Positions 12,707 through 23,310 of a stretch of DNA of 64,000 bases are shown one piece after another. The notes under the pieces were generated by a model. The model saw only the letters and a program-made list of their open reading frames with translations, searched no databases and was not told the DNA's origin. The DNA comes from Leucocoprinus leucothites (lineage: Eukaryota; Basidiomycota; Agaricomycetes; Agaricales; Agaricaceae), in NCBI GenBank assembly GCA_013368445.1, contig JAACJO010000005.1:2480001-2544000 (forward strand), given 5' to 3'. The position numbers were made by a program, and so were the translations under genes. Numbering within the stretch: the stretch's first letter is position 1; each line of letters begins with the position of its first letter.

Positions 12707-14165
12707 ATGCATTTTGGAAGAAAGAATCACGGTTCCAACAAAAACTTACGGGAAGGGACGCATGGGGAGCTTTACGGTAATGGCAATGGAAGGACTGCAT
12801 TCTCCCATACTGCGGGCGAACCTTTCAAGTTCGCAACATGGCTGAGGCTTCATGGCGTCGACTTGATTTCTATGCTTTTTATGGGCATGATTGGGCTTGG
12901 TGTATACTTTGCTTGTGGGTCGATATCGTCTACAAAATCTCTGACCACTAATGGGCCGAGCTTTTTTCAGCACCTGCACCCAATCGGTCATTCCCTGTCT
13001 TCTTTCAGGATGGAGGAGTCGTATACCCCCAATTCGCTTATCCCTTGCGGAAGGAAATAGTACCCATTTGGGCGGCCGCTCTAATAGCTTTTTTCGCACC
13101 ATTTTTCTTCTTCTGTCTGTTTCAACTACGACGAAGAAGCATCGATGATCTTCTCACTACGTCTATGGGGCTGCTGAAAAGTACGTGTGCTTGTGTTATC
13201 CAAATTCCGGCGCTGTTTTCTTGTTTCTTCAAATATGCAATGGGGATTAATCGCTACTTTTCTATAGGCCTCATTACGGCTGCCGTATTTCAAGTCTTTG
13301 TGAAGTGGCTGATAGGAGGCTTACGTCCACATTTTCTCGCCGTATGTCAGCCGCGCGTATCGCAGGGGTCTGCACTTTCAGGAAATGGCTTTGCGAGCAT
13401 TATGTATGATCGAAGTATTTGCACTGGTGACAAGAACCTGATTGACGATTCTTTGGAATCGATGCCTTCCGGTCATTCAACGGCTGCCTGGGCAGGGCTA
13501 CTATTCTTGTCCCTCTACTTTAACGCGCAGCTCAAAGTGATGAGCGCGCACAATCCGGCCTATTGGAAGATGATCTTATTCTTTGCTCCATTGCTTGGCG
13601 CCACTTTGATATCTGGAGCCCTGACAATCGACGAATGTAAGTTGACATCGCTTAGCTGAGAGTCATTTCCGAAATATTGATTGAATTGATGTTTTTGATA
13701 GTCCACAACTGGTATGACGTTGTAGTTGGTGGAGTCATCGGTTCTGCTTGTGCCTTGGTTGCGTTTCGACAAACATTTGCGTCGGTCTTTGATTTTCGGT
13801 TCAATCATCTCCTACTTCCTCGATCGACATCTCTCTTCCATCGGACGCCGTACACGTCGGCAGGTGGCACCGGCAGCGGACCGTACTATGATTACCAGCC
13901 CAACGGACAAGGTTTAACATCAAAGGAACTGCCATTCACACGCGAGGGTGGTTGGGGATACAACTATGCTGGAGGTGGTGAGCAAAGTATTGGGGCGCCA
14001 GGAGATGCAACTGCGTTGATGTTACAAAGTATTACCGGCGGCATGAGCGGTAGGCGCGTGGGTAGAGGCGATGGATTAGGCAGAGCTGAGGAAGGGCAGG
14101 GTCCTGGACCCGGCCTCGGACGGCATGATGATATAGGTCGTGCGAGTGGACCACAGGGTCCTTGA
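12707..14165 (+). CDS. PAP2-family lipid phosphatase (DPP1/LPP1-like)
   Basis: This is an integral membrane phosphatase of the PAP2 superfamily, likely acting on phosphatidate or diacylglycerol pyrophosphate. Motif 1 is KWLIGGLRP (about 13303), motif 2 is SMPSGHSTAAW (about 13460-13490), and motif 3 is read across an intron as IDEFHNWYDVVVGG. Several hydrophobic segments surround them, for example LISMLFMGMIGLGVYF and IVPIWAAALIAFFAPFFFFCLF. Introns at 12914-12970, 13180-13267 and about 13637-13700 join in phase. Motif 3 normally has Arg six residues before the catalytic His; here that position is Leu. The last 100 residues are a Gly-rich, Arg-containing hydrophilic tail. The start at 12707 is the first ATG in frame, and its 40-residue hydrophilic leader is unverified. 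Confidence 0.85.
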
Positions 14166-14463
14166 AAGAACCTGCAAGAACATTTCATGTAGACAGCTGT
14201 GTAGAATAAGAAATTCAGATCCAGTATGTAAAACACGGCATGGACTGTAGTTTTGTTAATTTGTTGAAAACGCGAGATGTTCTCACGTCAGTGGTAACCA
14301 GATGGAGAACTGGGCGGGACTGAGTGAACGTGTACAGTAGAGCTGATGAACCCGTACGGTGCGGCCGTAACCGTCGCCTCGAGGTCCCTGCTTTTCTTCT
14401 CTTGCACACTGGCCACTACTATTTTTTCCTCCTTCTCTCCCTCCCTCACCTCCCGGCTCACGT

Positions 14464-16044
14464 ATGAGCGTCCCGTCCAGCCCCCAGGACGGTGCTCTTG
14501 CTCGCCTGCCCGAGGAGGTCCTCCATAACATCTTTTGTCTTCTGAAGCCCTGGGAGCTGCTCTGCCTGGCTCGAGTTTCAGAGCGCATCCAACGGGTGTC
14601 GCTGGGTATCTACTACAACCGCAGAGGTGTCGACGTGTCTCCTACTGGTATCATCGACATCACCAGGGAGGAAGATTACGATCTCCTAGCCCTCCTCCGT
14701 ATCACAACTTTCTTCACCAGAACCGGCCACATCTCTGTCGTCTTCGTCTTTCCGAAATGGAGTTTCATGGAGAACATCAGGAACCTCACACTCATCTTGA
14801 GGAGGCTTGTCTCTTTGGATATGATCACCCTCAAATTTCGGTTCGATCCCGGCACGCGCATTGAAGAAGAGAGACGGACCGCACTTCTGACCACGGAAGC
14901 CAGATCCTCAGAATACAAGGGCTTGTCCAAAGAACTCCGAGCACTATTCTGTACTGCCTTCCGCGTTGCCGGCATGGTGCGCATCCTAGAGTCAGAGCAG
15001 CTCCTCGAAATGGTCGGGGGAAAATTGAGCAATCATTTCCTTGTCTTCCCTAATACCCCTGTCATAAACAGGTATAAGGTTGCTGCTAAAGTTCGCATGA
15101 ATAAAATTGCGAGACTGGCTAGTAGGAAACGCAAGGAGAAGGAGCCTGAGGCACGTCACGAGTCCTCTGTCGTCTCACTCGATATCCAGTCCTTGGTACC
15201 CCTCGTTCCACCACTTCTTTCATCGACTGTCATATGCCTCAACGTCCAATCAAAACTTCGGCATCTGTCATTCACCACTTCGTCAGACGACCAAGTTTGC
15301 TGGAGTCCGCTGCTTACGAATCTTCGCGTTCCGTCATTAGTTGAGCTCACGATGAGTAGCAACTCGTGCACGTTAAGCGACCTCGCCAAGTTCGTTAAGC
15401 GACACCTCCGGGTGTCGATCCTTGATATCCGTGATTTCGCCCCTATGCCAATGCCGACGGAACTGCCAAGGGTGGCCAACTTCGCATTTAGAAATCTAAT
15501 CTCGGTTACCGCGCCTAGCGAGGTCCTCGGCGTCTTTCTGTCTTACCCGACCGACGTCGCGCCGAGGCTCGGGGAAGCTCATTTGGCCATAACAATCACC
15601 GAAAACCGTCCATTCGACCTCAGGCGAGCGTGGAGTGCCCTGGCCCCTGTCGTGCAACGGCTGCAAAGTCTAGAGTCATTTGGGCTCCTCGTTGCGTACG
15701 AGGCCGGTGAATCGCCCTTCGGAAAAAACTTGGAGTGCGAAGAGAAAGAAAAGCTCGTGCCACTCATCAATGTACTTACCCTGCGCCTTCAAGATGACCT
15801 TGAAGTCGATACTTTCGGGCCGTTGACCGACTGGATCATGGAATTCACGCAGACACGGGAGCTGAAGCTTCAGTCGGTCTATCCATATCCATATCCTACT
15901 CAGATCTTTTTCACGGAGAGCGCAGTAGAGGCAGAGGAGGAAAAGAAGAGGAAAAGGGAGGCATTCCGTCAAGAACTGAGCTCGAGGCTGGTTGAGATGG
16001 AAAAACTAGAGACTTGCGATATTTTTGGCAAGAGATACCCCTAA
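14464..16044 (+). CDS. F-box protein with leucine-rich C-terminal region
   Basis: A single-exon gene of 526 residues. The N terminus carries an F-box: LARLPEEVLHNIFCLLKPWELLCLARVSERI at residues 13-43. Such domains bind Skp1 in SCF ubiquitin ligases. The rest has irregular Leu-rich segments (for example LRHLSF, LTNLRVPSLVELTM, SILDIRDF), as in Agaricomycete F-box/LRR-like proteins, which are very numerous and whose substrates are rarely known. The start ATG at 14464 sits 24 bases before the F-box coding start and is the natural choice. The region 15105-15150 is Lys/Arg-rich (RKRKEKEPE) and could be a nuclear signal. The substrate cannot be inferred. Confidence 0.8.
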   Translation: MSVPSSPQDGALARLPEEVLHNIFCLLKPWELLCLARVSERIQRVSLGIYYNRRGVDVSPTGIIDITREEDYDLLALLRITTFFTRTGHISVVFVFPKWSFMENIRNLTLILRRLVSLDMITLKFRFDPGTRIEEERRTALLTTEARSSEYKGLSKELRALFCTAFRVAGMVRILESEQLLEMVGGKLSNHFLVFPNTPVINRYKVAAKVRMNKIARLASRKRKEKEPEARHESSVVSLDIQSLVPLVPPLLSSTVICLNVQSKLRHLSFTTSSDDQVCWSPLLTNLRVPSLVELTMSSNSCTLSDLAKFVKRHLRVSILDIRDFAPMPMPTELPRVANFAFRNLISVTAPSEVLGVFLSYPTDVAPRLGEAHLAITITENRPFDLRRAWSALAPVVQRLQSLESFGLLVAYEAGESPFGKNLECEEKEKLVPLINVLTLRLQDDLEVDTFGPLTDWIMEFTQTRELKLQSVYPYPYPTQIFFTESAVEAEEEKKRKREAFRQELSSRLVEMEKLETCDIFGKRYP

Positions 16045-17283
16045 AGCTTGCCCTCCCCCCAAGTCAGAGGGCTACTCAAATGCGTTGAAGTAGCTCCGAC
16101 AATTACGATCAAGGTATATACCGAACATTTTCATAAGTATGGAATCCTTGTTGTGCAACATCTGCTTCTCATACACTTTTTTTTTACGTTTTTTGTTTTG
16201 GGGTTTCGATCGATGTTTTTACTTTTTTTCAGGGTTTTGGGTTTTGTAAAATTTCTGGGATAATAGTTGCATCAGGTCAGTTTTGGGGCACATTAGTTGT
16301 ATTTCTTTTCCGGTTTCAGGGTTCTACGGTACATACAAGTCTGTTTGCTTTTGGATAAAATTGTCGTCTGTAGCATTGCGTAAGTAGAATTGTGGCGGCC
16401 TAGGAGCCTGTCGGTAATATGTGGCACAATGTGCGACTTAATCCGAAAACTGTTGTTCTGAAATGGACTGATTGTGGTCTCACGTCGAGAATAACCCCTG
16501 TTTTGACTCACCACGATGCACACACGTGTGTCGCTATGTGGACCTGACCGAGGTATGCACCCTGTAGCTGAGATATTTCCACTGAGGTCGAGACTGCCAC
16601 GGACTGTGGTCTTCGCTAGAACATCACGAAATTCAGATTGATGAACGCTGCAATGGTATCAAGCGGTGGTGGTTCCCTTAACACTACAGTGTACCAACAA
16701 AAATATCTGCTGTCGTGTGCTTCGTTAACGCTCGCTTGTAGTGACTCTGTTGATCGCCCTGTCAAGGCGGTCTATCTATTCCTCGGTATCAACATCGAAC
16801 TGGGCAGCCTTCGGGTCGGAGTTAGAAACTAGTGATCCCGAGTCGACTAGCACGTAGATTTATCTCAAGTACCTCAGTCTTGCCATCATACAGAAATGGA
16901 TCACATCTGTATGTAAATAGGAGGCGAGCAGGAGGAACCTGGATGGAAGGGTCATAGAGCCTCTCCGAATCAGCCGCCAGATCAACGCATTCTCTCGCGA
17001 GTCTCGGGGCCGACATCCGAGAAGATTTAGCTCCAAATGTAACATGTCACGAGCAAGAACTGAAAGCGACGACGGGTTATAGCTTGAGCGAAGCGCTTGG
17101 TTTTAAAATCGTGGTATACATTGGGTGGTAACGTGAGGGGCTAGATTAAGAAAAAATACAGTCGTAGATCACACCTGTCTAGATCATATCAAACCACTGT
17201 GGGACAAAGGAAAAAGTAATTTTCTGGCATACCTATATTACAGCGGTAAGGCAAAACGGGCTCAGACTCCAAAAGAGCACAAA
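16045..17283. other. gene-poor interval between the F-box gene and SPC24
   Basis: The interval contains T-rich runs at 16177-16260 and the downstream flanks of two converging genes. One small minus-strand frame with a true ATG (16822-17016, 64 codons) is open, but I cannot match it to a family and see no splice partners. Confidence 0.4.
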
Positions 17284-18092
17284 TCACGAGCGGGCAATAT
17301 CCCAGAGGTTTTGGGTATCATCAAAGCTGGGATTTTCTGGTGACTTGATGTCAACGACATGGACATCTCCAGACTGAGAGCCTATTCAGACATGTTATTC
17401 CACTGGAAGAATTTTGCACCGCTGATTGGCACTTACGAACGAGCATCTTGGTTATTCGCCCGTTTTTGTCGGGTACGGGTTCAAACCCTAACGCCTTGTA
17501 AATTCCAAGCCGTAGCCTGGGATAGACACGTTAGTAACACGAAACAACTTTTAGTGTGGATTTAATTACACGGAACCATCCAGTTCCTTCTCATGTTCAG
17601 CTGCAGGATCGTATTCCTCGAGCCTTCTGGCCTCCTCCTTGAGAGCTGCCAATTCAGCTTCTTTGCTTCCAATCTCGCTTTCCATGTCGCTGATAGCTTT
17701 CATGAGGGAAAACTTGGTGCTGTCGTACTTGTTGAGAGTAGCGGCATGCGCCTCGGCTGATGGGACGGAGTCCGGGCGAGTAGACGAGATACGAGCTGCT
17801 TCGAGCGCTTTGGATAGTGCTGACCACAATAGATAAGATAATGGACCTTTCGTATACATGGGATTTATGTGCACCTTTGAGATTTGCATGTGCCTCTTCA
17901 AGTTCTTTCTTTCTTCTGGCTTCAGAAGCGGCAAATTTCTGTTCTGCGGCGACAATCGTCAGGTAATCCTGTTCAGGGTCTATGACGGGTAACATTTCAC
18001 GGATGGCCTTTCTGGGGATCATGAACGTCTTGAACCTATGAGACCTTCAGCAAATATGACACTTACATGGCCTCTTGCACATCGATGGACAT
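17284..18092 (-). CDS. SPC24: kinetochore protein Spc24 (Ndc80 complex)
   Basis: Spc24 pairs with Spc25 in the Ndc80 complex that links kinetochores to spindle microtubules. Five exons (18067-18092, 17875-18035, 17570-17819, 17437-17516, 17284-17381) sum to 615 bases, in frame throughout, for 204 residues. The N-terminal half is a coiled coil (VIDPEQDYLTIVAAEQ, RRKKELEEAHANLKALSKALEAA, DMESEIGSKEAELAALKEEARRLEEYDP). The C-terminal globular domain reads LRLGIYKALGFEPVPDKNGRI, then TKMLVRSQSGDVHVVDIK and ends NLWDIARS, as expected for the Spc24 fold that contacts Mis12/CENP-T. The frame that runs on past the third exon stops early; the correct reading splices at 17569, giving the full domain. 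Confidence 0.93.
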
Positions 18093-18180
18093 CTCTCCTG
18101 AGGATGTATGTCAGGGCTGGGAAAGAAATGTCGCGTCAGGTCGCGTCGAGGCTAAGGCTGACGCGCTTGAGTACATCACG
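18093..18180 (-). promoter_or_regulatory. SPC24 promoter with repeated GACGCG motifs
   Basis: Three copies of the hexamer GACGCG (or its complement) lie within about 90 bases of the SPC24 start: CGCGTC at 18132-18137 and 18142-18147, and GACGCG at 18160-18165. A CACGTG E-box core lies just beyond, at 18177-18182. GACGCG contains the ACGCG core of the MCB element bound by MBF (Mbp1/Swi6-type) factors at G1/S in fungi. The function is inferred. Confidence 0.55.
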
Positions 18181-18469
18181 TGACTACAATTGTCACTGGA
18201 GTCTAATGGACCAATTTGGAGGCGCTCATGCACTCAACACCATGATTATATGCTACCTTAAGCGCACCGGTTCGGCGCGAAAAATTCTGGTGTTGTGTGG
18301 GTTTATGTTCACGTCCAGAAAGTTACATGAGCCTTCATTAATAAAATTAATGAGCTAGAAAACCGAATAGGTATGGTGCATTAAATGGTCCTTAGTACTG
18401 ATACAAGGCAGGAACTATGTCTCTTCGATCCGACCCATAAATTAGTCCAAGAAATGTGGTGCCAATGAT

Positions 18470-21342
18470 CTATGACTGCATCAGCTGCACCTGTTCAACA
18501 TTTCAACCATGCGTGTTGTTAACAATAAGGAACGACGTACACTCAACGCGGGCTTAACAACCCAAACTTTCTTCTCTTTACATTTCTCACCAACCTCTCT
18601 AATCTTTGCCTCAATCGCGACCTTCTTTACTTTGTGGACCTTCAATTCTTGGTATATAGTCTCCACTAGCAATACGAAGCTAGCCATCTGAAGCTCGGAT
18701 ATTTTGCCAAGGAGGTAGGGAAGATGTGCATCTGGGAAGGGATTTTTTAAAGATGCTGCCGGTTTCTTGATGACGGTCATTGAAGGGCTATGCACTGGGG
18801 CGGCATTGGGATTGGAGGAAGCTGGTATCTGTCCAGGGATGGTTGGCACGAGCACTGAACCGTTAGGAGCTGCTGTGCTAGGCGCGGTGGTTGTTGCAGG
18901 AACCTTGAGGCTTGCTTTATAGTCTTCTACACAGGTCGACACGAACGTGAATGGGTCAATGGGGAAAGGGGTATCTGCATTGATATTGTTATATCAACAA
19001 CGGCTCGGACAGACAGATTATGAAACACACCATTAAACAACTGTATCCGATAGTGGTTGAAGGGCTCGTACTCGCATTCGCTGATTCGTGTTTCCCAGCA
19101 TGGTCCTTTAGAAAATGGAACCAGTGGAACCACAATCTTGCGTTTCTTGGCCTTCCTTTCTGGTTCCGCAGCTTTCCGTTTTAGCGGAGGTGGAGGCGGA
19201 GGCATGTCCGGGAAATTAGGAAGCATGGGAGGTGAAGGATCCCGGAGATCCTGGTAAGCCTCAGGCGCTTCATCGTCATCTACAAGCCAGCTGTCCAGGT
19301 CCGAATCCGCTTCATCGGTATCGCCGTCTTCGCCATCATCCTCTAAAACATCATCTGCATCTCCCATTGGCTCTTCCTCCCAATCCTCACCGCTATCATA
19401 GCCATAATCAAATTCAACGACGTCTTTGTTAAACGGTCGTCGGGGACCTATCAGCTTCGAGCTTCGAGTCCATGTTCCAAAGTACCCGGGTCGGGCGTCC
19501 TCATGATAAATGAAGACTTTTGCGGGGAAGAGGACACGGTCTTGTAGCTGACTGAGAAGTGTCCGAACCTCGCTGTCGTCGCCTGCAACCTCCACTTCGG
19601 AGAGTTTCGATATGAATTCCCGGACAGAATATGGACTGTATGTCCGAAAATCGTGACCCGAGTCTTTCCATCTCGGTTTTGGAAGTCTTGATCGATCAAG
19701 AGGTGGGGGCAGAGAATTCAGGATATTCCCCAGCCGTTCTGGAGAGCAGTCAGTGAAACCATCGAGGCATTAGGGTAGAGAGAAACCCTACCTCGTGCTG
19801 TCATGGAGCTGATATCCACAAAGCTAGAATTTGAGCCTTTCATTAAAATACCATCGCCACCCCTTCCTGGTTCATTATCAGAATCAAGAATGATGACGCC
19901 AGAGTCGTCCACAGTCGCCCTTTCTTTCCCCTTCCGCTTCTTCGGGGCTTTAAAGTAGTTGGGTGGGGCCAAGACAGAACCCTTCTTTAACGCAAACGGT
20001 TTGAACGTTCTCTCAAAGTCAGTCTGAGGGCGAGACGAGCCGGTACTCGATTCCCCAGCCTTTGGACCGGTGATGGCGGACTCCTTGGCTTTGGAGAAGA
20101 ATTTCGCCATGAGCGTTCGTGATTTGTTCTGAGCATCCTTGGCCTTCTTCTCTTTTTCCACTCTGGCAGCCTTCTTCTCCAATCTTTCTCTTTCCTAGAG
20201 AGTGGATCTGATCAATTGACTCAAACGGTCAAGCAATATTTTGACTCCCACCTTTGCAGTTTTTTCTGGGTCCTTGGATTTCTTTGAGCGGCTAGATTCG
20301 GTAGTTGTGCCAACAGCCTCAAGATTCTCGTCATCTTGTGCTTTAAAGGGCTTCGTAGGAGAGGCTGACTTTTCCTTGTCAGATCTGCCAGCAGGCTCCA
20401 CTATTTTGTTCGATGCGTCTTTGGCCGCACGATTTGCACCTTTAGGGTCGAAAATGGCATCTCTCTCTGCTTGAGATAGAGCCCCGAAAGTCTGTCTCAG
20501 GTATTCTTTGGCCTACGAAGGACGTCAGCGATGTTTGCAGGGCATTCAGAATTTACCCACCTGTGCGCGTTCCGATAACCGCACCTCAAGTTTCTCTCGT
20601 GCACTCTTAGGTAACCAGTCTCTATAGGCCGGCTGAACCTCCCACCGCCACACGCATACAGCTGCCGGTGTTCTCGACCCGTTCAGTGCATCAAGGCCAT
20701 AGTTATTGCGGAAAAGAGTCGCTTTGATAGCTTGTTCTATAGCTGGGAGTGGAAGGGCCGACTTCGCAGAATCCATCTTGGCATCTTCGTCCTCGTCTTC
20801 TTGGGGTGGCATGAGCTCTTGTTGCATATGCTTTGCAAGAGCTGCGAGCGTCTTGTCACTAAAAAAGAATTATTCACATGAGTCCTCACTGCTGGTCGCT
20901 CTCCTGGCATCACTCGCCTCTCGTGTCCAAGCTTGGCTATCAGCGGTAAGTGTTCGTCGGGGATACATTGCAATGGAGGCTCTTGTTTCTCTTTCCGCTG
21001 CTCAATCATCTCCCGGAATTTCACGATTTCTGTCAATAACGTGAATTACATAGCCGGGCCAGCCTTCGAGTCAGAGATCGTACCTTGAAGCGTTTCGGAT
21101 AGTTTCTCTAGCAACATTGGCTTCTGTTTGAAAACGACCTTGCCATTTCTTAGCTCCGTCATCGCGTGTTTTTCTGGTAACATAAGACGCGTTTTTAGCA
21201 ACAGAATTCGCCAAAAGAAGCGCGTCATGACTTACTCTCAGGGCTTTGCGATATTGCTAATTGTTCATAGATCAGTTGGACGAGAGAGCTAGGAGAAGAT
21301 CATAAGATTATACATACCCTTCGTAGCATTTTCATCGGCCAT
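18470..21342 (-). CDS. RLF2: chromatin assembly factor 1 large subunit (p150/Cac1/RLF2)
   Basis: The CAF-1 large subunit deposits newly made H3-H4 onto replicated DNA and binds PCNA. The start at 21342 gives MADENATK, and splicing continues to EKKHAMTELRNGKVVFKQK. A Lys/Glu-rich central region (KAQDDENLEAVG to EKKAARVEKEKKAKD, about 20120-20360) corresponds to the KER domain. RTLMAKFF (about 20100-20123) resembles a PIP box. The ED/Cac2-binding core is clear: FIYHEDARPGYFGTW, then VEFDYGYDSGEDWEEE with a long acidic run and DLDSWLVDDDEAPE. The nuclear C terminus has KRKAAEPERKAKKRK and ends with a winged-helix-like KKVWVVKPAL block. The last exon is short (AGT joined to GTGCAGCTG, stop at 18470-18472). 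The estimated length is about 800 residues. Confidence 0.9.
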
Positions 21343-21490
21343 ACTAGCAACACGGCCTCCAGCACGGACGCGTCGCACACGAGGTCAAGGGACAAGTCCA
21401 AAAGTGCTACGTGGGAACGCTCTCGACGCGACTGTGACGGTCATTACCGACGCGCTTGTCACACCTCGCGTCTCTCGCTCATCATCCAAA
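21343..21490. promoter_or_regulatory. bidirectional CAF-1/RFC promoter with MCB-like cluster
   Basis: Only 148 bases separate the divergent start codons of the CAF-1 large subunit and the RFC subunit. The palindrome GACGCGTC (containing the canonical MCB ACGCGT at 21368-21373) is present, with GACGCG at 21425-21430 and 21449-21454 and its complement at 21467-21472. Four hits in so short a stretch is far above chance. Both proteins work with PCNA at the fork, so shared S-phase induction is a natural reading. Confidence 0.7.
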
Positions 21491-22885
21491 ATGGCTGCCA
21501 ATTTCTTCAATTCAAAACCAGGCCCAAAATCCTCCGCAAAACATACCGTCGACCCGGCTCTACAACCATGGGTCGAGAAATAGTAAGGCGGTCTATTTTG
21601 ATTGTCAAAAATTATATCTGACGCATCTTCAAGTCGACCCAAAACAATCGATGATGTATCTGCTCAGGAACATACTGTTGCTGTTTTGCGGAAAACCCTA
21701 ACGTCCACAAACGTACGTCAGCTAATTGTGTTGCTGACTCCAAGGGCTCACCTCCTGGATAGCTTCCTCATATGCTTTTTTATGGCCCCCCCGGAACAGG
21801 AAAGACTTCAACCATCCTTGCTTTGGCGCGCCAGCTCTTCGGGTACATAACGCCGCCACTCCTTCCACCGGCCTCCAACTTACGTTCGACTTTCTAAGGC
21901 CAGACAACTTTAAGAACAGAGTCCTTGAGCTCAATGCCTCAGATGAACGAGGTATATCCATTGTCCGAGAGAAAATCAAAAACTTTGCTCGTCAAACGCC
22001 TCGAGCCCAAGCTGTCGCTTCGGATGGCAAAACGTACCCATGTCCCCCCTACAAAATCATTATCTTAGATGAAGCAGATTCCATGACTCAGGATGCTCAA
22101 GGTGCTCTCCGACGAATAATGGAGAGCTACGCTCGAATAACACGATTCTGTCTTGTGTGTAACTATGTCACGAGGTAAGAGTTTTCTGTCCTACTTGCCG
22201 TCTCTCTCACACACCACATACTCTGTTCCTTCAAGGATAATCGAACCCCTCGCGTCCCGTTGTTCTAAATTCCGCTTTACCCCTCTTGATTCCGAATCAG
22301 CCGCAAGCCGTCTTACATACATCGCTAAACAAGAACAGATAGACGCTGGAAAACCAGTCATCGATGCCCTCATCAACGTTTCGAACGGTGATCTTCGTCG
22401 TGCTATAACCTACCTCCAATCGGCTTCCAGACTTTCCTCGGCATCCATCCCACCAACACCAATTCTTCCTCGGGATATTCAAGAAATTGCAGGTGTGGTA
22501 CCTGACAATGTTGTCAATGACTTTGCAAGAGCCTTAGGTATCGACGTTGAGGATGAAGCAATGGATGTGGATAACAATAATGAAAAGACAAACTTCACTA
22601 CTATCCAGAAGAAAGTGAAAGCGATTGTCAGGGAAGGCTATTCGGCGACACAGATCCTCTCGCAGGTATGTTTTACCAAGTCTCCGGCTTTGGTACAAGC
22701 TCAATTGTGGCCCATAAATATAGATTCATGATTTGGTGGTGCTCCATCCTCTATTAAACAGCAAACAGAAGTCAGCATGTGCACTTGTATTTGCCGAAGC
22801 TGATAAAGCACTCTGTGACGGCTCTGACGAGGAGCTTTGGATCCTTGAGATAGCCCTTCGAGTAAATAAAGCTATTACCTCTTAA
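21491..22885 (+). CDS. RFC2: replication factor C small subunit (human RFC4 / yeast Rfc2 type)
   Basis: This is a clamp-loader AAA+ subunit that opens and loads PCNA during replication and repair. Exons 21491-21582, 21634-21712 and 21763-21842 join in phase to give [40 protein letters not shown] (Walker A) and [18 protein letters not shown]. Walker B follows as [11 protein letters not shown], then [33 protein letters not shown], which carries the SRC motif typical of RFC small subunits. The sensor 2 region is [14 protein letters not shown]. The C-terminal domain ends with [27 protein letters not shown]. The spacing of the IIEPL block and the sequence near the N terminus favour the human RFC4 (yeast Rfc2) type over the other small subunits. 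The length is normal (about 370 residues). Confidence 0.93.
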
Positions 22886-23310
22886 AACGTTCTCCACTAA
22901 ACCCTTAAACCCGTGTATTTCTACCAGCCGCATGTACAGTGGCCTCATTGGATCTTGGATACGAATGTCATGATCTCCATCTACAGCTCATGAATCTTCA
23001 TCTTACTCACGAAGCCACTGGCAGAAAGGGACTTGGTGCATGAAATCGTGTCGTACTTGTCATCAACATAATACAGCCTCGCAGGACGCATAAAACTCAA
23101 GAACACAGCGACCAACACTCACATACTAACATGAGACTTCCTTGTATCATAATGCAAGAGATGAAAAGCATGACGTTATCTTAATGACATGAGAGAGCAC
23201 AAGTAAAAAGGAGAGTAGGAATGAGAGTAAAAAAGGGGGAGATCTACACCGCATATACAAGGTAGAAGGACAGCAAAGGGCAAGAATAGGTGGTGATCAA
23301 TTGATAATTT
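22886..23310. other. convergent 3' flanks of RFC2 and the SSB-type Hsp70 gene
   Basis: About 425 bases lie between two converging stop codons. I see no gene. Both 3' untranslated regions must lie here. Confidence 0.5.

Noticed and set aside
17470..17500. GGTTCAAACCC, tRNA T-arm-like sequence
   Set aside because: It lies inside the fourth SPC24 exon (complement codes for GFEPVPD), and no cloverleaf surrounds it.
17566..17569. Apparent stop of SPC24 after DGSV
   Set aside because: The TAA belongs to an intron with donor GTAATT. Splicing restores the conserved C-terminal domain and an intact 615-base frame.
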